Shown here piece after piece: positions 9,557 to 17,997 of a DNA stretch of 64,000 bases. Position numbers and translations under genes: made by a program. The stretch spans positions 372,001 through 436,000 of the forward strand of contig CBDFNO010000013.1 of NCBI GenBank assembly GCA_965250265.1. The letters are read 5' to 3'. How positions within the stretch are numbered: position 1 is the stretch's first letter; the number at the start of each line of letters is the position of its first letter. The notes beneath the pieces were generated by a model. That model was given only the letters and a program-made list of their open reading frames with translations. It did no database searches and was not told the DNA's origin. The DNA is from PRS1 sp965250265 (lineage in GTDB: Bacteria > Bacteroidota > Bacteroidia > Flavobacteriales > Flavobacteriaceae).

Positions 9557-10090
9557 ATGAAAACACTAATAAAAATTCCTCTTATTTTAATTTTATTACT
9601 ATTAACGTCTTGTTCTAAAGACATTGAAATTGAAAATAATGACGTAAGTGGAAAACTTGAAGGAATCTGGATTGTTAAGAGCTATGACTATGAAGGATCT
9701 ACAACTTCTACTTTACAATTAGATATTACGCGGACTCATTTTTTTGGGTATGGTTATCTTTTGGATATTATAATGGTCTTTTCTGAAAATCCTAATAACT
9801 ACTCGTTATTTGGGGATTATTTTGTGGAATATTATCTTACTATTGAAAATGGTCAAGAATATTCATATAATGGCTTTTTAGAAAAAGATCAAGTAGGAAC
9901 CTGGAGTAGAAATGGGTATGACGTATCTATTGAGGTAGATGGAATAAACAAGAATAGTTTTATTGTAGAATTAACCAATACTGGTTTAACTATAGTTATA
10001 AATTCTTTTTACACTGAGACAGAATTCGATGGCACTATAACTAATACAGAAATTAACGAAACATATGTTTTAGAGCGAGCTAATAATTAA
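9557..10090 (+). CDS. Hypothetical lipoprotein, lipocalin-like
   Basis: 177 residues with lipoprotein signal and lipobox LLTSC (Cys19). The mature part begins GKLEGIWIVKSYDYEG, the 'GxW' start typical of lipocalin-like domains common in Flavobacteria, and proceeds as predicted beta-strands with a later GTWSRNGYDVSIEVDG repeat of the Trp-containing strand. No assigned substrate. It stands alone, 84 bp after the kinase gene and 179 bp before the Rieske operon. Confidence 0.75.
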   Translation: MKTLIKIPLILILLLLTSCSKDIEIENNDVSGKLEGIWIVKSYDYEGSTTSTLQLDITRTHFFGYGYLLDIIMVFSENPNNYSLFGDYFVEYYLTIENGQEYSYNGFLEKDQVGTWSRNGYDVSIEVDGINKNSFIVELTNTGLTIVINSFYTETEFDGTITNTEINETYVLERANN

Positions 10091-10269
10091 AAATTAACCT
10101 ACAGTACTTACGAATTATCCCATTCTTCACAAAAAAAATTTTGGCCACTCAAAAAAATGACCATTCCATCCATAACGAAAATCTTATCATCCAATTTTGA
10201 TTAAGTTGTAATCATTATTATTATTTCTCGTCCAAAGGTTGTAACTTTAGTAATCTTAAAACCAACCAA

Positions 10270-11883
10270 ATGACAGCTAACAAAATTGAAATTGCCAAAG
10301 TTTCAGAACTTCAGACGAAAGAACCTGCATACGCATTAGTAAAAAATACAGACCTCGTAATTATAAAACATGAAACCGGAATTTCGGTGCTCTATGGAAG
10401 ATGTCATCATCGAGGTGCCATTTTAGCCGATGGACATATTGATGGTCATAATCTTATCTGCGGTGTACATGGATGGGATTATCGTTACGATACAGGAGTG
10501 AGCGATTACAATAATGATGAAAAGTTACACAAGTTTAAAACATATATTGAAGGCGATTTATTACTAATAGATGAAAGCGAAATTGAAGCTTTCGAATTAG
10601 AACATCCACAACCTTTTAATCGTGATGAGTATTTAGGAACTTATGCGGACATGCATCCAGAAGATACCGAGCCATATACTGGCTATATAAAAGAACTCGC
10701 AAAAAACGGTTTAAAAAACATTGGATATCATGGTTTTTCAGCATCAATGGGAGTAGATAGAAATACACTTCCCAAATGGAATGACATTCAATTTCTTCCA
10801 GCACAATTAGCTTATCGCCCATTATTAGACCATGAAGACGTTGCAACAAAAGTAGTTATTGGTCCAAAAGCTAAAAAACCTTTACATATAGATATTCCAT
10901 TATTTGTAAGTGATATGAGTTTTGGTGCTTTGTCTCGAGAAGCAAAAATTGCATTATCAAAAGGTGCAGAACTGGCAGGAACAGGAATTTGTTCAGGCGA
11001 AGGCGGAATGCTCCCTGAAGAACAAGAAAGTAATTCAAAATATTTTTACGAATTAGCTTCTGCACAATTTGGCTTTTCCTGGGATAAATTAGATAATGTT
11101 CAAGCCTTTCATTTTAAAGGCGGTCAAGGTGCAAAAACAGGAACCGGAGGACATCTTCCAGGGAATAAAGTAAGTGCTGAAATCGCAAAAGTAAGAGGGC
11201 TTAAAGAAGGCGAAACAGCTATTTCTCCTGCGGCTAATCCAAACTTTCATAGTGTACAGGATTTTAAAGACTTTGCTGAAAAAGTACGAGAACGTACTGG
11301 AGGTATTCCTATCGGGTTTAAAATTGCTGCAAGTCATATAGAAAAAGACATTCAATTTGCCCTCGATGTTGGTGTCGATTATATAATTCTTGATGGTCGT
11401 GGTGGCGGAACAGGTTCTGCACCAACAATATTGAGAGACCATATTAATGTACCAACCATTCCAGCTTTGGCAAGAGCACGAAAATATATGGATAAAGTTG
11501 GAGCAACCGACGTTACTTTGGTTATCACAGGAGGTTTACGAGTTGCTGAAGATTTTGCAAAAGCCATGATGTTAGGTGCAGACGCTATTGCAGTTTCCAA
11601 TTCAGCATTACAGGCCATTGGTTGTTTAGGGATGCGCGCTTGTGGAAGTAATAATTGTCCTGTCGGTATTGCGACTCAAAAAGAATCGTTACGAAGTAGA
11701 TTGATTATTGATTCTTCCGCGAAGCAATTGCATAACTATTTTGATGCAACGAATAACCTCATTAAAGTAATCTCTAGAGCTTGTGGATACGATGATGTTT
11801 CAAAGTTTAATCATAATGATTTATCAACTTTCGATACCGATATACACAAATTAACAGGAATTAATTACGCTGGTATAAACTAA
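10270..11883 (+). CDS. Rieske [2Fe-2S] domain fused to glutamate-synthase-like FMN/Fe-S oxidoreductase
   Basis: 537 residues, no signal peptide, cytoplasmic. Residues 1-105 form a Rieske domain with ligands Cys45-x-His47 and Cys64-x2-His67. Residues about 150-520 are the FMN-binding central domain of glutamate synthase large subunit: GGQGAKTGTGGHLPG, LDGRGGGTGSAP, a phosphate-binding TGGLR segment, and the [3Fe-4S] triad Cys452-x5-Cys458-x4-Cys463. The glutaminase domain of true GltB is absent, as in the uncharacterised FMN-binding glutamate synthase family. The N-terminal Rieske fusion suggests electrons are exchanged between the 2Fe-2S and the flavin/3Fe-4S. First gene of a compact operon (5 bp to the next gene) containing two more Rieske fusions. 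Whether it makes glutamate or reduces something else cannot be decided. Confidence 0.9.
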   Translation: MTANKIEIAKVSELQTKEPAYALVKNTDLVIIKHETGISVLYGRCHHRGAILADGHIDGHNLICGVHGWDYRYDTGVSDYNNDEKLHKFKTYIEGDLLLIDESEIEAFELEHPQPFNRDEYLGTYADMHPEDTEPYTGYIKELAKNGLKNIGYHGFSASMGVDRNTLPKWNDIQFLPAQLAYRPLLDHEDVATKVVIGPKAKKPLHIDIPLFVSDMSFGALSREAKIALSKGAELAGTGICSGEGGMLPEEQESNSKYFYELASAQFGFSWDKLDNVQAFHFKGGQGAKTGTGGHLPGNKVSAEIAKVRGLKEGETAISPAANPNFHSVQDFKDFAEKVRERTGGIPIGFKIAASHIEKDIQFALDVGVDYIILDGRGGGTGSAPTILRDHINVPTIPALARARKYMDKVGATDVTLVITGGLRVAEDFAKAMMLGADAIAVSNSALQAIGCLGMRACGSNNCPVGIATQKESLRSRLIIDSSAKQLHNYFDATNNLIKVISRACGYDDVSKFNHNDLSTFDTDIHKLTGINYAGIN

Positions 11884-11888
11884 ACACG

Positions 11889-13019
11889 ATGTTTCAAATA
11901 TTTGTTGGTATTATCGCTCTTGCAGGGTTTTTAAGTTTTATTAATGCGAAATTTTTAAAACTTCCCGAAACCATTGGAGTCATGATTTTGTCCATTGGAG
12001 TTTCTCTTTTATTTGCGGCCAGTTACTTTATTGATGAGTCTTATTTTATTAGTGTTACCAATATTGCAAGAGGGATTGACTTTAAAACTATTTTATTCGA
12101 TTTTCTATTAGGAATATTACTTTTTGCCGGAGCTATTCATGTTAATTTAAAAGGTTTACTAAAAGAAAAAGGGGTAGTACTAATATATGCTACATTTGGT
12201 GTATTAGTGTCCACATTTATTATTGGCACAGCCTTTTATTATATTGCTTCTGCTATTGGGCTTGAAATAAGCTACTTATATAGTTTAGTGTTTGGAGCTT
12301 TAATTTCTCCAACTGATCCTGTTGCAGTTTTGGCTTTGCTAAAAAAAGCTGGAGCTCCTAAACATATGGAAATAAAAATTGTTGGCGAATCGCTGTTTAA
12401 TGATGGTGTTGGCATCGTCGTATTTTTATCAATATTGTCGCTTGCTACAATGATGCACGAATTTGAAATTGTTCAAATTATAGAAGAATTTGGTAAAGAA
12501 GCTGGTGGCGGGATAGTAATGGGGTTGGCTTTAGGATATTTAGGGAAAGTATGTATTAAAAGTGTAAGTAGAGAGCCTGTAATTGCAGTCCATATTTCGT
12601 TGGCTATTGTTTTAGGAGGTTATATTTTATCGTCTCTAGTTCATGTTTCTGGAGCTATTGCTATGGTTGTTGCCGGACTCATTATTGGCAATGGTTTACA
12701 TGCCGAAAAAATTTCTGAAGAATTAAAAAATCATATGAATATTTTCTGGAAGGTATTAGACGAAGTTTTTAATGCTGTGCTTTTCGTCCTTATTGGTATT
12801 ATAATTATAACACTTGAATTTAATATTTACCATCTATTATTAGGCATAATCACTATTTTTATTGTTCTATTTTCAAGATACATTACCATCTTTCTATCTA
12901 ATTTTCTACTTAAAAAATCGCACAAGGCAAATAGGAAAGAGCGAACGGTCTTAACTTGGGCAGGATTACGTGGTGGAATATCTATCGCGTTAGCTTTAAC
13001 TTTACCTGAAGGCGAATAA
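11889..13019 (+). CDS. CPA1-type Na+(cation)/H+ antiporter, C-terminally truncated by a frameshift
   Basis: 376 residues with about eleven predicted membrane helices. The antiporter core is recognisable: ALISPTDPVAVLALLKKAG (the Asp of helix 5), GESLFNDGVGIVVF (ND motif) and TWAGLRGGISIALAL near the end, as in NhaP/NHE-type exchangers. The frame stops at TAA 13017-13019 right after LPEGE, while homologues continue with one more helix. That missing tail (DIILYATYVVVVFSII...) is intact in another frame at 13022-13120. One missing base would restore it, so this is either a recent mutation, an assembly error, or a tolerated truncation. Embedded in the Rieske operon, it may couple an ion gradient to the redox enzymes (inference). 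Confidence 0.85.
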   Translation: MFQIFVGIIALAGFLSFINAKFLKLPETIGVMILSIGVSLLFAASYFIDESYFISVTNIARGIDFKTILFDFLLGILLFAGAIHVNLKGLLKEKGVVLIYATFGVLVSTFIIGTAFYYIASAIGLEISYLYSLVFGALISPTDPVAVLALLKKAGAPKHMEIKIVGESLFNDGVGIVVFLSILSLATMMHEFEIVQIIEEFGKEAGGGIVMGLALGYLGKVCIKSVSREPVIAVHISLAIVLGGYILSSLVHVSGAIAMVVAGLIIGNGLHAEKISEELKNHMNIFWKVLDEVFNAVLFVLIGIIIITLEFNIYHLLLGIITIFIVLFSRYITIFLSNFLLKKSHKANRKERTVLTWAGLRGGISIALALTLPEGE

Positions 13020-13021
13020 AA

Positions 13022-13120
13022 GATATTATTTTATATGCAACATATGTAGTTGTTGTGTTTTCAATTATAGCTCAAGGATTAACTATAGAAAAACTCATTA
13101 TGAAATCTTTTAAAAAATAA
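13022..13120 (+). pseudogene. Out-of-frame C-terminal tail of the cation/proton antiporter
   Basis: Read from GAT at 13022, the DNA encodes DIILYATYVVVVFSIIAQGL, then TIEKLIMKSFKK and a TAA at 13118-13120, exactly the final helix and cytoplasmic tail expected for a CPA1 exchanger. It is offset by one frame from the 11889 gene; the junction GGCGAATAAAAGAT would become in-frame by insertion of one base (for example GAA TAT AAA GAT). The tail keeps normal codon use, so the lesion is recent or technical. Confidence 0.85.
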
Positions 13121-13126
13121 TCCTAA

Positions 13127-15073
13127 ATGGGGAAAAAAGTAATTTGGCATAAGGTATTAAGTAACAAAAACGAACTTCCTGAAGGTCGTGTAAAAACTGT
13201 TACTGCAAATCATAAAGGGATTTGTTTAACCCATTACAAAGGCAAATTTTCAGCATTAGATAATCGCTGTCCTCATCAAGGTGGACCATTGGGAGAAGGC
13301 TCGATAGAAAACGGATTATTACGCTGCCCATGGCATGGCTGGGATTTCGATCCTTGTACTGGAAATCCACCAGGATATGATGATGGTGTTCAAACATTTC
13401 CTGTTAAAGAAGAAGGTGATTCCATTTTTGTTGGTGTTGAAGAAGAAGTATCCCACGAAACAACGGTTTCTGATATTATGGTAGAAACTATGGTAAATTG
13501 GGGAGTTAACAAAGTCTTCGGAATGGTTGGTCATTCAAACCTTGGCTTTGCAGATGCTATGAAACGTCAGGAACAAAAAGGAAATTTAAACTTTTATGGC
13601 ATTCGTCATGAAGGTGCTGCTGCATTTGCAGCTTCAGCATACGGAAAACTTACTGGGAAACCTGCGGCTTGCTTTTCTATAGCTGGTCCAGGAGCCACAA
13701 ATATGTATACAGGAATGTGGGACGCCAAAGTAGATCGTGCACCACTTTTAGCATTAACAGGACAAGTAGCAACTCAAGTTGTTGGTACTGGAAATTTTCA
13801 GGAAGTCGACCTAGTTCAAGGATTTAGTACTGTTGCTGAATTTAATCAACGTGTGCAGAGTGATAGTAAACATGCCGAATTAATGTCTTTGGCTATAAAA
13901 CATGCTATTATAAAACGTGATGTATCACATTTAACCTTTCCAGATGAAGTACAGGAACGTCCTGCAAAAACTGGAGCAAAAGCGAAAGGTCCAAAAAACA
14001 GAATCACATCTTTAGAGATTGCACCTCCAATTGAAGCGGTTAATGATGCTATAACATTAATTAAAAATGCTAAACGTCCAGTAATTATTATGGGTCATGG
14101 TGCCAGAGAGCATAAAAATTCTGTGGTTAGGTTTGCAGAAAGCTTAAGTGCAATTGTGGTTACAACATTTAAAGGAAAAGGATTAATTGCAGACAATCAT
14201 CCGCTTGGTGGTGGCGTTTTAGGCAGAAGTGGTACACCAATAGCTTCTTGGTTTATGAATGAATCCGATTTGCTAATTGTGTTTGGAGCATCGTTTTCAA
14301 ATCATACAGGGATTACACCTAAAAAACCAATCATTCAAATAGATTTTGACCCTTTGGCATTGAGTAAATTCCATCAGGTAGAAGTAGCCGTTTGGGGAGA
14401 AATATCAAGAACATTAGACATATTCAATTCAGAATTAAAAGGCAACATAAATACCATAGACCAAAGGGAAGAAAATACAGAACGTTGGAAAATATGGAAA
14501 GCCGAAAAAGCAAAACGTTTGTTAGAAACATCCGATAATGGTATCAGTTCTATTGCTGTGTTTGAAACCATGAACAAACTCACACCTGAAAATGCCGTAA
14601 TGTGTGTAGATGTTGGCAATAATGCGTATTCATTTGGTCGTTATTTTGAACCTACAAATCAAGATTTTTTAATGTCAGGCTATTTAGGTTCTATTGGCTT
14701 TGCATTGCCTGCAGCTATTGGTGCTTGGGCGGCTGTTGGTAATTCACGTCCAGTAATTGCTGTAGCTGGAGATGGTGGTGTTTGTCAATATTTAGCAGAA
14801 ATTACAACACTTGTAAAATATAAAATGCCTGTAAAATTGATAATTTTGAATAATCATGAACTGGGAAAAATTTCTAAAGAACAACGCGCAGGACAGTTCG
14901 ATGTTTGGAAAACATCTTTATCTAATCCTAATTTTTCAGAATTCGCTCAATCTTGTGGTGCTTGGGGAAAACGAGTTGAAAAACAAGAGGATTTAGAAAC
15001 TGCAATGAAGGAATTATTTAAGCAAACAAATGCAGGTGTTTTGGAAATTATGACAGATGTGAATCTTATTTAA
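13127..15073 (+). CDS. Rieske [2Fe-2S] domain fused to ThDP-dependent enzyme (acetolactate synthase/pyruvate oxidase-like)
   Basis: 648 residues. The N-terminal 105 residues are a Rieske domain (Cys48-x-His50, Cys67-x2-His70). The remainder is a full three-domain thiamine-diphosphate enzyme: Pyr domain with catalytic Glu162 (RHEGAAAFAAS) and AGPGATN, a central domain (about 300-435) with VIIMGHGARE, and a PP domain with GDGG (548-551) and the Asn575/576 end of the GDG-x25-NN Mg/ThDP motif. It resembles the acetolactate synthase/pyruvate oxidase branch; FAD binding cannot be judged. The Rieske fusion is unusual for this family and suggests electrons from a decarboxylated 2-oxo acid are passed to an iron-sulfur centre rather than to lipoamide or oxygen. 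2 bp separate it from the next gene. Confidence 0.9.
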   Translation: MGKKVIWHKVLSNKNELPEGRVKTVTANHKGICLTHYKGKFSALDNRCPHQGGPLGEGSIENGLLRCPWHGWDFDPCTGNPPGYDDGVQTFPVKEEGDSIFVGVEEEVSHETTVSDIMVETMVNWGVNKVFGMVGHSNLGFADAMKRQEQKGNLNFYGIRHEGAAAFAASAYGKLTGKPAACFSIAGPGATNMYTGMWDAKVDRAPLLALTGQVATQVVGTGNFQEVDLVQGFSTVAEFNQRVQSDSKHAELMSLAIKHAIIKRDVSHLTFPDEVQERPAKTGAKAKGPKNRITSLEIAPPIEAVNDAITLIKNAKRPVIIMGHGAREHKNSVVRFAESLSAIVVTTFKGKGLIADNHPLGGGVLGRSGTPIASWFMNESDLLIVFGASFSNHTGITPKKPIIQIDFDPLALSKFHQVEVAVWGEISRTLDIFNSELKGNINTIDQREENTERWKIWKAEKAKRLLETSDNGISSIAVFETMNKLTPENAVMCVDVGNNAYSFGRYFEPTNQDFLMSGYLGSIGFALPAAIGAWAAVGNSRPVIAVAGDGGVCQYLAEITTLVKYKMPVKLIILNNHELGKISKEQRAGQFDVWKTSLSNPNFSEFAQSCGAWGKRVEKQEDLETAMKELFKQTNAGVLEIMTDVNLI

Positions 15074-15074
15074 T

Positions 15075-15287
15075 ATGCTATCAGTTATAAACATTTTTTT
15101 AGCAATTTTAGGTAGCTATTATGCTATTGGTCTTTTATTTGGTTTGTATTTCCTATTTAAAGGTGCTCCAAAAATTGACCCTTTGATGGCAGACAGCAAA
15201 AAGAAAGTTAGAGTCTTACTTTTTCCTGGTGTTGTTGCGACTTGGCCCTTTTTAATATCAAAATTATTTAAGTCTAAAACTGTATAA
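15075..15287 (+). CDS. Small two-helix membrane protein of the Rieske operon
   Basis: 70 residues: an N-terminal helix (about 5-28, IFLAILGSYYAIGLLFGLYF), a short basic loop with DPLMADSKKKVR, and a second hydrophobic stretch (VLLFPGVVATWPFLISKLF). I recognise no family. It is placed 1 bp after the ThDP-enzyme stop and 2 bp before the next gene, so co-expression is nearly certain; it may be a membrane anchor or subunit for the redox proteins around it (inference). Confidence 0.75.
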   Translation: MLSVINIFLAILGSYYAIGLLFGLYFLFKGAPKIDPLMADSKKKVRVLLFPGVVATWPFLISKLFKSKTV

Positions 15288-15289
15288 TT

Positions 15290-15703
15290 ATGACCTCTGG
15301 GCAACGAAAAGCACATAAATATATTTGGTTGTTAATAGCTATTGGCATTCCAATTCTCATTGTGTTTTCAATAAAGAATTTAGATGTATTTTCATCTAAA
15401 AAATTTTCATTATCAGAGATTGAAGCAACTAAAAGCAATATTATTAAGGTTGCTGAAAATGATCTAATAAAGGTTTCATTAATCAAAAAGGATTCTACTA
15501 ATTCTATTGAAGTGATATTGAAATCAACTTTAAAAAATCCTTCGTCTCTAGTTTATGAACTAATTGAAAATAATGAAAAAAGCGTGCTTATAGGACAACT
15601 CACAAATGTTGGCATTTATTATTTTGATGCAAAAGAATCTTTAAAGGGTATTGTTATTTACGACGCTTTAAAAGAAAAACTCATCAGTAAATTAGAATTC
15701 TAA
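15290..15703 (+). CDS. Membrane-anchored hypothetical protein of the Rieske operon
   Basis: 137 residues. One N-terminal helix (about 11-27, YIWLLIAIGIPILIVF) anchors a soluble domain of about 105 residues of alternating beta-strands (LIKVSLIKKDSTNSIEVIL..., SVLIGQLTNVGIYYF). No cysteines or histidines suited to cofactor binding in that domain. Its TAA overlaps the ATG of the next gene by one base (TAATG), a sign of translational coupling to the Rieske cytochrome. Function unknown. Confidence 0.75.
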   Translation: MTSGQRKAHKYIWLLIAIGIPILIVFSIKNLDVFSSKKFSLSEIEATKSNIIKVAENDLIKVSLIKKDSTNSIEVILKSTLKNPSSLVYELIENNEKSVLIGQLTNVGIYYFDAKESLKGIVIYDALKEKLISKLEF

Positions 15704-16737
15704 TGGGATTAAATTATCAAATGGTGCTTTGGAACAAGCACAAAAAAACCTATGATAAAATTATCGTATTCAGCATGTTGCTTTACATTATTCTGTTTGC
15801 AGTAATTACATTGGCTTTTAATTCTGAAACAAGTATAGAAACACTCATTATTAGGGCTTTTGGTTCATTGGCTATTATTATACTTCACATTATTTTAACT
15901 ATTGGTCCTTTAAGCAGATTGAACACCAGATTTCTCCCAATTCTTTACAACCGAAGACATTTAGGAGTAAGCATGTTTATTGCAGCATTTATTCATGGTG
16001 GATTCGGGATGTTTCAGTTTCATGTGTTAGGAAATGTAAATCCAGTTTATTCCATTTTTACGTCGAATATGGATTATGGTTCGCTGACTAACTTTCCGTT
16101 TCAAGTATTGGGTTTTTTAGCATTACTCATATTGTTTGCAATGGCTTCTACAAGTCATGATTTTTTCCTAGCCAATTTATCAGCAAAGACATGGAAGCGA
16201 TTGCACATGATGGTTTATGTTGCTTATGCATTAATTATTGCTCACGTGTTTTTAGGTGCTTTTCAGCAGGAAACATCACCTTTCACTATTGGAATATTGA
16301 TTATAGGATTTATTGTAATTAGTAGTCTTCATATTATTACAGCCTTTAAAGAACGGAAAATTGACACTATTAAAACAGAAGAAAAGGAAGGTTGGTTAAA
16401 AGTGTGTGATGTAACAGGAATTGAAGAAAACAGAGCTAAAATTTTCACAGTTAAAAATGAACGTGTAGCCGTTTTTAAATACGGCCAAAAACTATCTGCA
16501 ATTCACAATGTGTGCAAACACCAAGGAGGTCCTTTGGGTGAAGGAAAAATTATAGATGGATGTATTACTTGTCCTTGGCATGGATATCAATATTTACCAC
16601 ATAATGGACAATCGCCACCTCCATTTACTGAAAAAGTTGCGACATACAAGGTGAAGTTAATTGAATCTATTGTTTACATTAATCCGAAAGCATATAAAGA
16701 AGGTACCGAAGTTAAACCAACACCAATTGAATTATGA
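15703..16737 (+). CDS. Ferric-reductase-like transmembrane b-type cytochrome fused to a C-terminal Rieske domain
   Basis: 344 residues. Six helices (about 20-215) of the ferric reductase/NOX/MsrQ-like superfamily carry heme-ligand candidates His62, His86, His98, His168 and His181 (LHIILTIGPLSR, RRHLGVSMFIAAFIHGG, KRLHMMVYVAYALIIAH). From about 230 to 330 follows a Rieske domain with Cys271-x-His273 and Cys290-x2-His293 (CKHQGGPLGEG, CPWHGYQY). This joins a transmembrane diheme unit to a 2Fe-2S centre on one chain, predicting electron transfer between a cytoplasmic or periplasmic Rieske centre and the membrane. Overlaps the previous gene by 1 bp and the next by 4 bp. It is the obvious membrane hub for the other two Rieske-fused enzymes of the operon (inference). 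Confidence 0.9.
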   Translation: MGLNYQMVLWNKHKKTYDKIIVFSMLLYIILFAVITLAFNSETSIETLIIRAFGSLAIIILHIILTIGPLSRLNTRFLPILYNRRHLGVSMFIAAFIHGGFGMFQFHVLGNVNPVYSIFTSNMDYGSLTNFPFQVLGFLALLILFAMASTSHDFFLANLSAKTWKRLHMMVYVAYALIIAHVFLGAFQQETSPFTIGILIIGFIVISSLHIITAFKERKIDTIKTEEKEGWLKVCDVTGIEENRAKIFTVKNERVAVFKYGQKLSAIHNVCKHQGGPLGEGKIIDGCITCPWHGYQYLPHNGQSPPPFTEKVATYKVKLIESIVYINPKAYKEGTEVKPTPIEL

Positions 16738-17528
16738 AAAAGAACGATGAATTTTATGTGTCTTATATAGAAGATAGCATTGGTGCAAAAACCAAACAGA
16801 TTTTAAAACGCTTTGTGCTTGTAGCTGTCGGAATCATTATTCTTACTGCTCTAGTATTCAGTTTTTCTCAAAAACCCTTTAAGAATAGTACGTTTGAATT
16901 AACAAGTACAACAAAAATTACTGGAACATTTCACGAAAATCCGTATCCAATGCTGCGTGTAGAAGTAGCCGAAAACGCATTTAAAAATATTTTACTATTA
17001 GGTTTCGGGAAATCAAATGCGAATCCATATTTAGAAAAAATCAGAAAAGAGGTAAAAGATATTAATGGAAAAACTGTAACCATAGAAGGCAATTTAATTT
17101 ATTACAATGGAAAAACCTTGATTCAGATTACTGATAATGAGAAAGTGACATTGACAAAAACTGATGCTTCCAATAAAATACCTTTAAAAACTGCTATTAG
17201 TGAAATGACTCTGCAAGGTGAAATCATTGATCCAAAATGTTATTTTGGAGTGATGAAACCTGGAAAGGGAAAAATCCATCGTAGTTGTGCAGTACGTTGT
17301 ATTTCTGGAGGTATTCCTCCTGTTTTAGCAACATCAGATAAAAACAATATCACTGAATATTTTCTAATTACAGATACCGATGGAAATGCAATTCACGATG
17401 ATGTTCTTCCCTATATTGGGAAACCTTCAAAGATAAAAGGAATTGTAGAAAAAATGGAGGATTGGTATTTGCTAAAAATTAGTGTAGATGACATTTCTGT
17501 TAAGAGTGACATATCGGCTGTTTATTGA
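16734..17528 (+). CDS. Membrane-anchored protein with conserved Cys/His cluster, last gene of the Rieske operon
   Basis: 264 residues with a single helix (about 27-45) near the N-terminus. The middle (55-145) looks like an OB-type beta domain (KITGTFHENPYPMLRVEV..., GKTVTIEGNLIYYNGKTLIQI). Residues 160-200 hold the striking block GEIIDPKC169-YFGVMKPGKGK-(I)H182-RSC185-AVRC189 followed by SGGIPPVL; three Cys and one His in 21 residues could bind heme or a metal/Fe-S cluster. A second OB-like strand set follows (KIKGIVEKMEDWYLLKI). ATGA overlap with the cytochrome gene. I have no functional name; the context argues for a redox accessory protein. Confidence 0.82.
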   Translation: MKKNDEFYVSYIEDSIGAKTKQILKRFVLVAVGIIILTALVFSFSQKPFKNSTFELTSTTKITGTFHENPYPMLRVEVAENAFKNILLLGFGKSNANPYLEKIRKEVKDINGKTVTIEGNLIYYNGKTLIQITDNEKVTLTKTDASNKIPLKTAISEMTLQGEIIDPKCYFGVMKPGKGKIHRSCAVRCISGGIPPVLATSDKNNITEYFLITDTDGNAIHDDVLPYIGKPSKIKGIVEKMEDWYLLKISVDDISVKSDISAVY

Positions 17529-17598
17529 TAAACAAATTTGTTTTATTGTACTTGTTTAGTTTATACTAATGACCTTGGCTTTAACCCAAAAAAAGATT

Positions 17599-17660
17599 AA
17601 CTTCGTTTAACTAACGATAAACAGAATTAAAACTCATTTTATCTTAACATTGGCAACAAT
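17599..17660. repeat. Cassette left-boundary block, copy A1
   Basis: Starts AACTTCGTTTAACTAACG and runs to TTAACATTGGCAACAATT, upstream of the 74-residue gene. The first 48 bp (17599-17646) recur without a mismatch at 17926-17973. It contains TTCGTTTAAC (17602-17611), shared with the blocks at 21782 and 24743 and nearly so at 39654. Confidence 0.8.
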
Positions 17661-17686
17661 TAAAAACAAGACTAAAAGTTTAGAAA

Positions 17687-17911
17687 ATGGAAAAAAATTG
17701 GGTAATATTAACAGCAATATCGATTTTATTAATATTTATCTTTCTTTTTTGGAAACTGACTCATAATTATGCCAAAAAAGAATATGGTACAAAGATGTCG
17801 AAACATTGGCCGGCGAGATTATCATATTGGCAAGCCGCAATATTATATAGTACTGGATTTACAATTATTACACTGTATCTTTTAAAATGGGGAAATATTT
17901 TGACTTTTTAG
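17687..17911 (+). CDS. Small two-helix membrane protein in a cassette
   Basis: 74 residues: helix 1 about 5-25 (VILTAISILLIFIFLFWKL), a polar loop with YAKKEYGTKMSKHWPARLSYW, helix 2 about 49-68 (AAILYSTGFTIITLYLL). No family recognised. It is the only gene between two copies of a 48-bp perfect direct repeat (17599 and 17926), so gene plus repeat form a 327-bp unit that looks like an inserted or tandemly arranged cassette. Function unknown. Confidence 0.7.
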   Translation: MEKNWVILTAISILLIFIFLFWKLTHNYAKKEYGTKMSKHWPARLSYWQAAILYSTGFTIITLYLLKWGNILTF

Positions 17912-17925
17912 AAGTCTAAAAGACA

Positions 17926-17990
17926 AACTTCGTTTAACTAACGATAAACAGAATTAAAACTCATTTTATCTTAGCATTAGGCAACATTAT
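17926..17990. repeat. Cassette left-boundary block, copy A2
   Basis: Second copy of the block at 17599. After the 48 identical bases it diverges to TTAGCATTAGGCAACATT, immediately before the ATG at 17998. The segment CATTAGGCAACATT is the near reverse complement of AACGTTGCCTAACG found just after the following two genes (18980-18993), so the pair of genes is flanked by inverted repeats. Confidence 0.8.
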
Positions 17991-17997
17991 AAAATCC

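Noticed and set aside
11089..11618. Long open frames on the minus strand inside the Rieske-GltS gene
   Set aside because: They lie antisense to a clearly conserved enzyme, lack motifs, and are expected by chance opposite AT-rich coding DNA.
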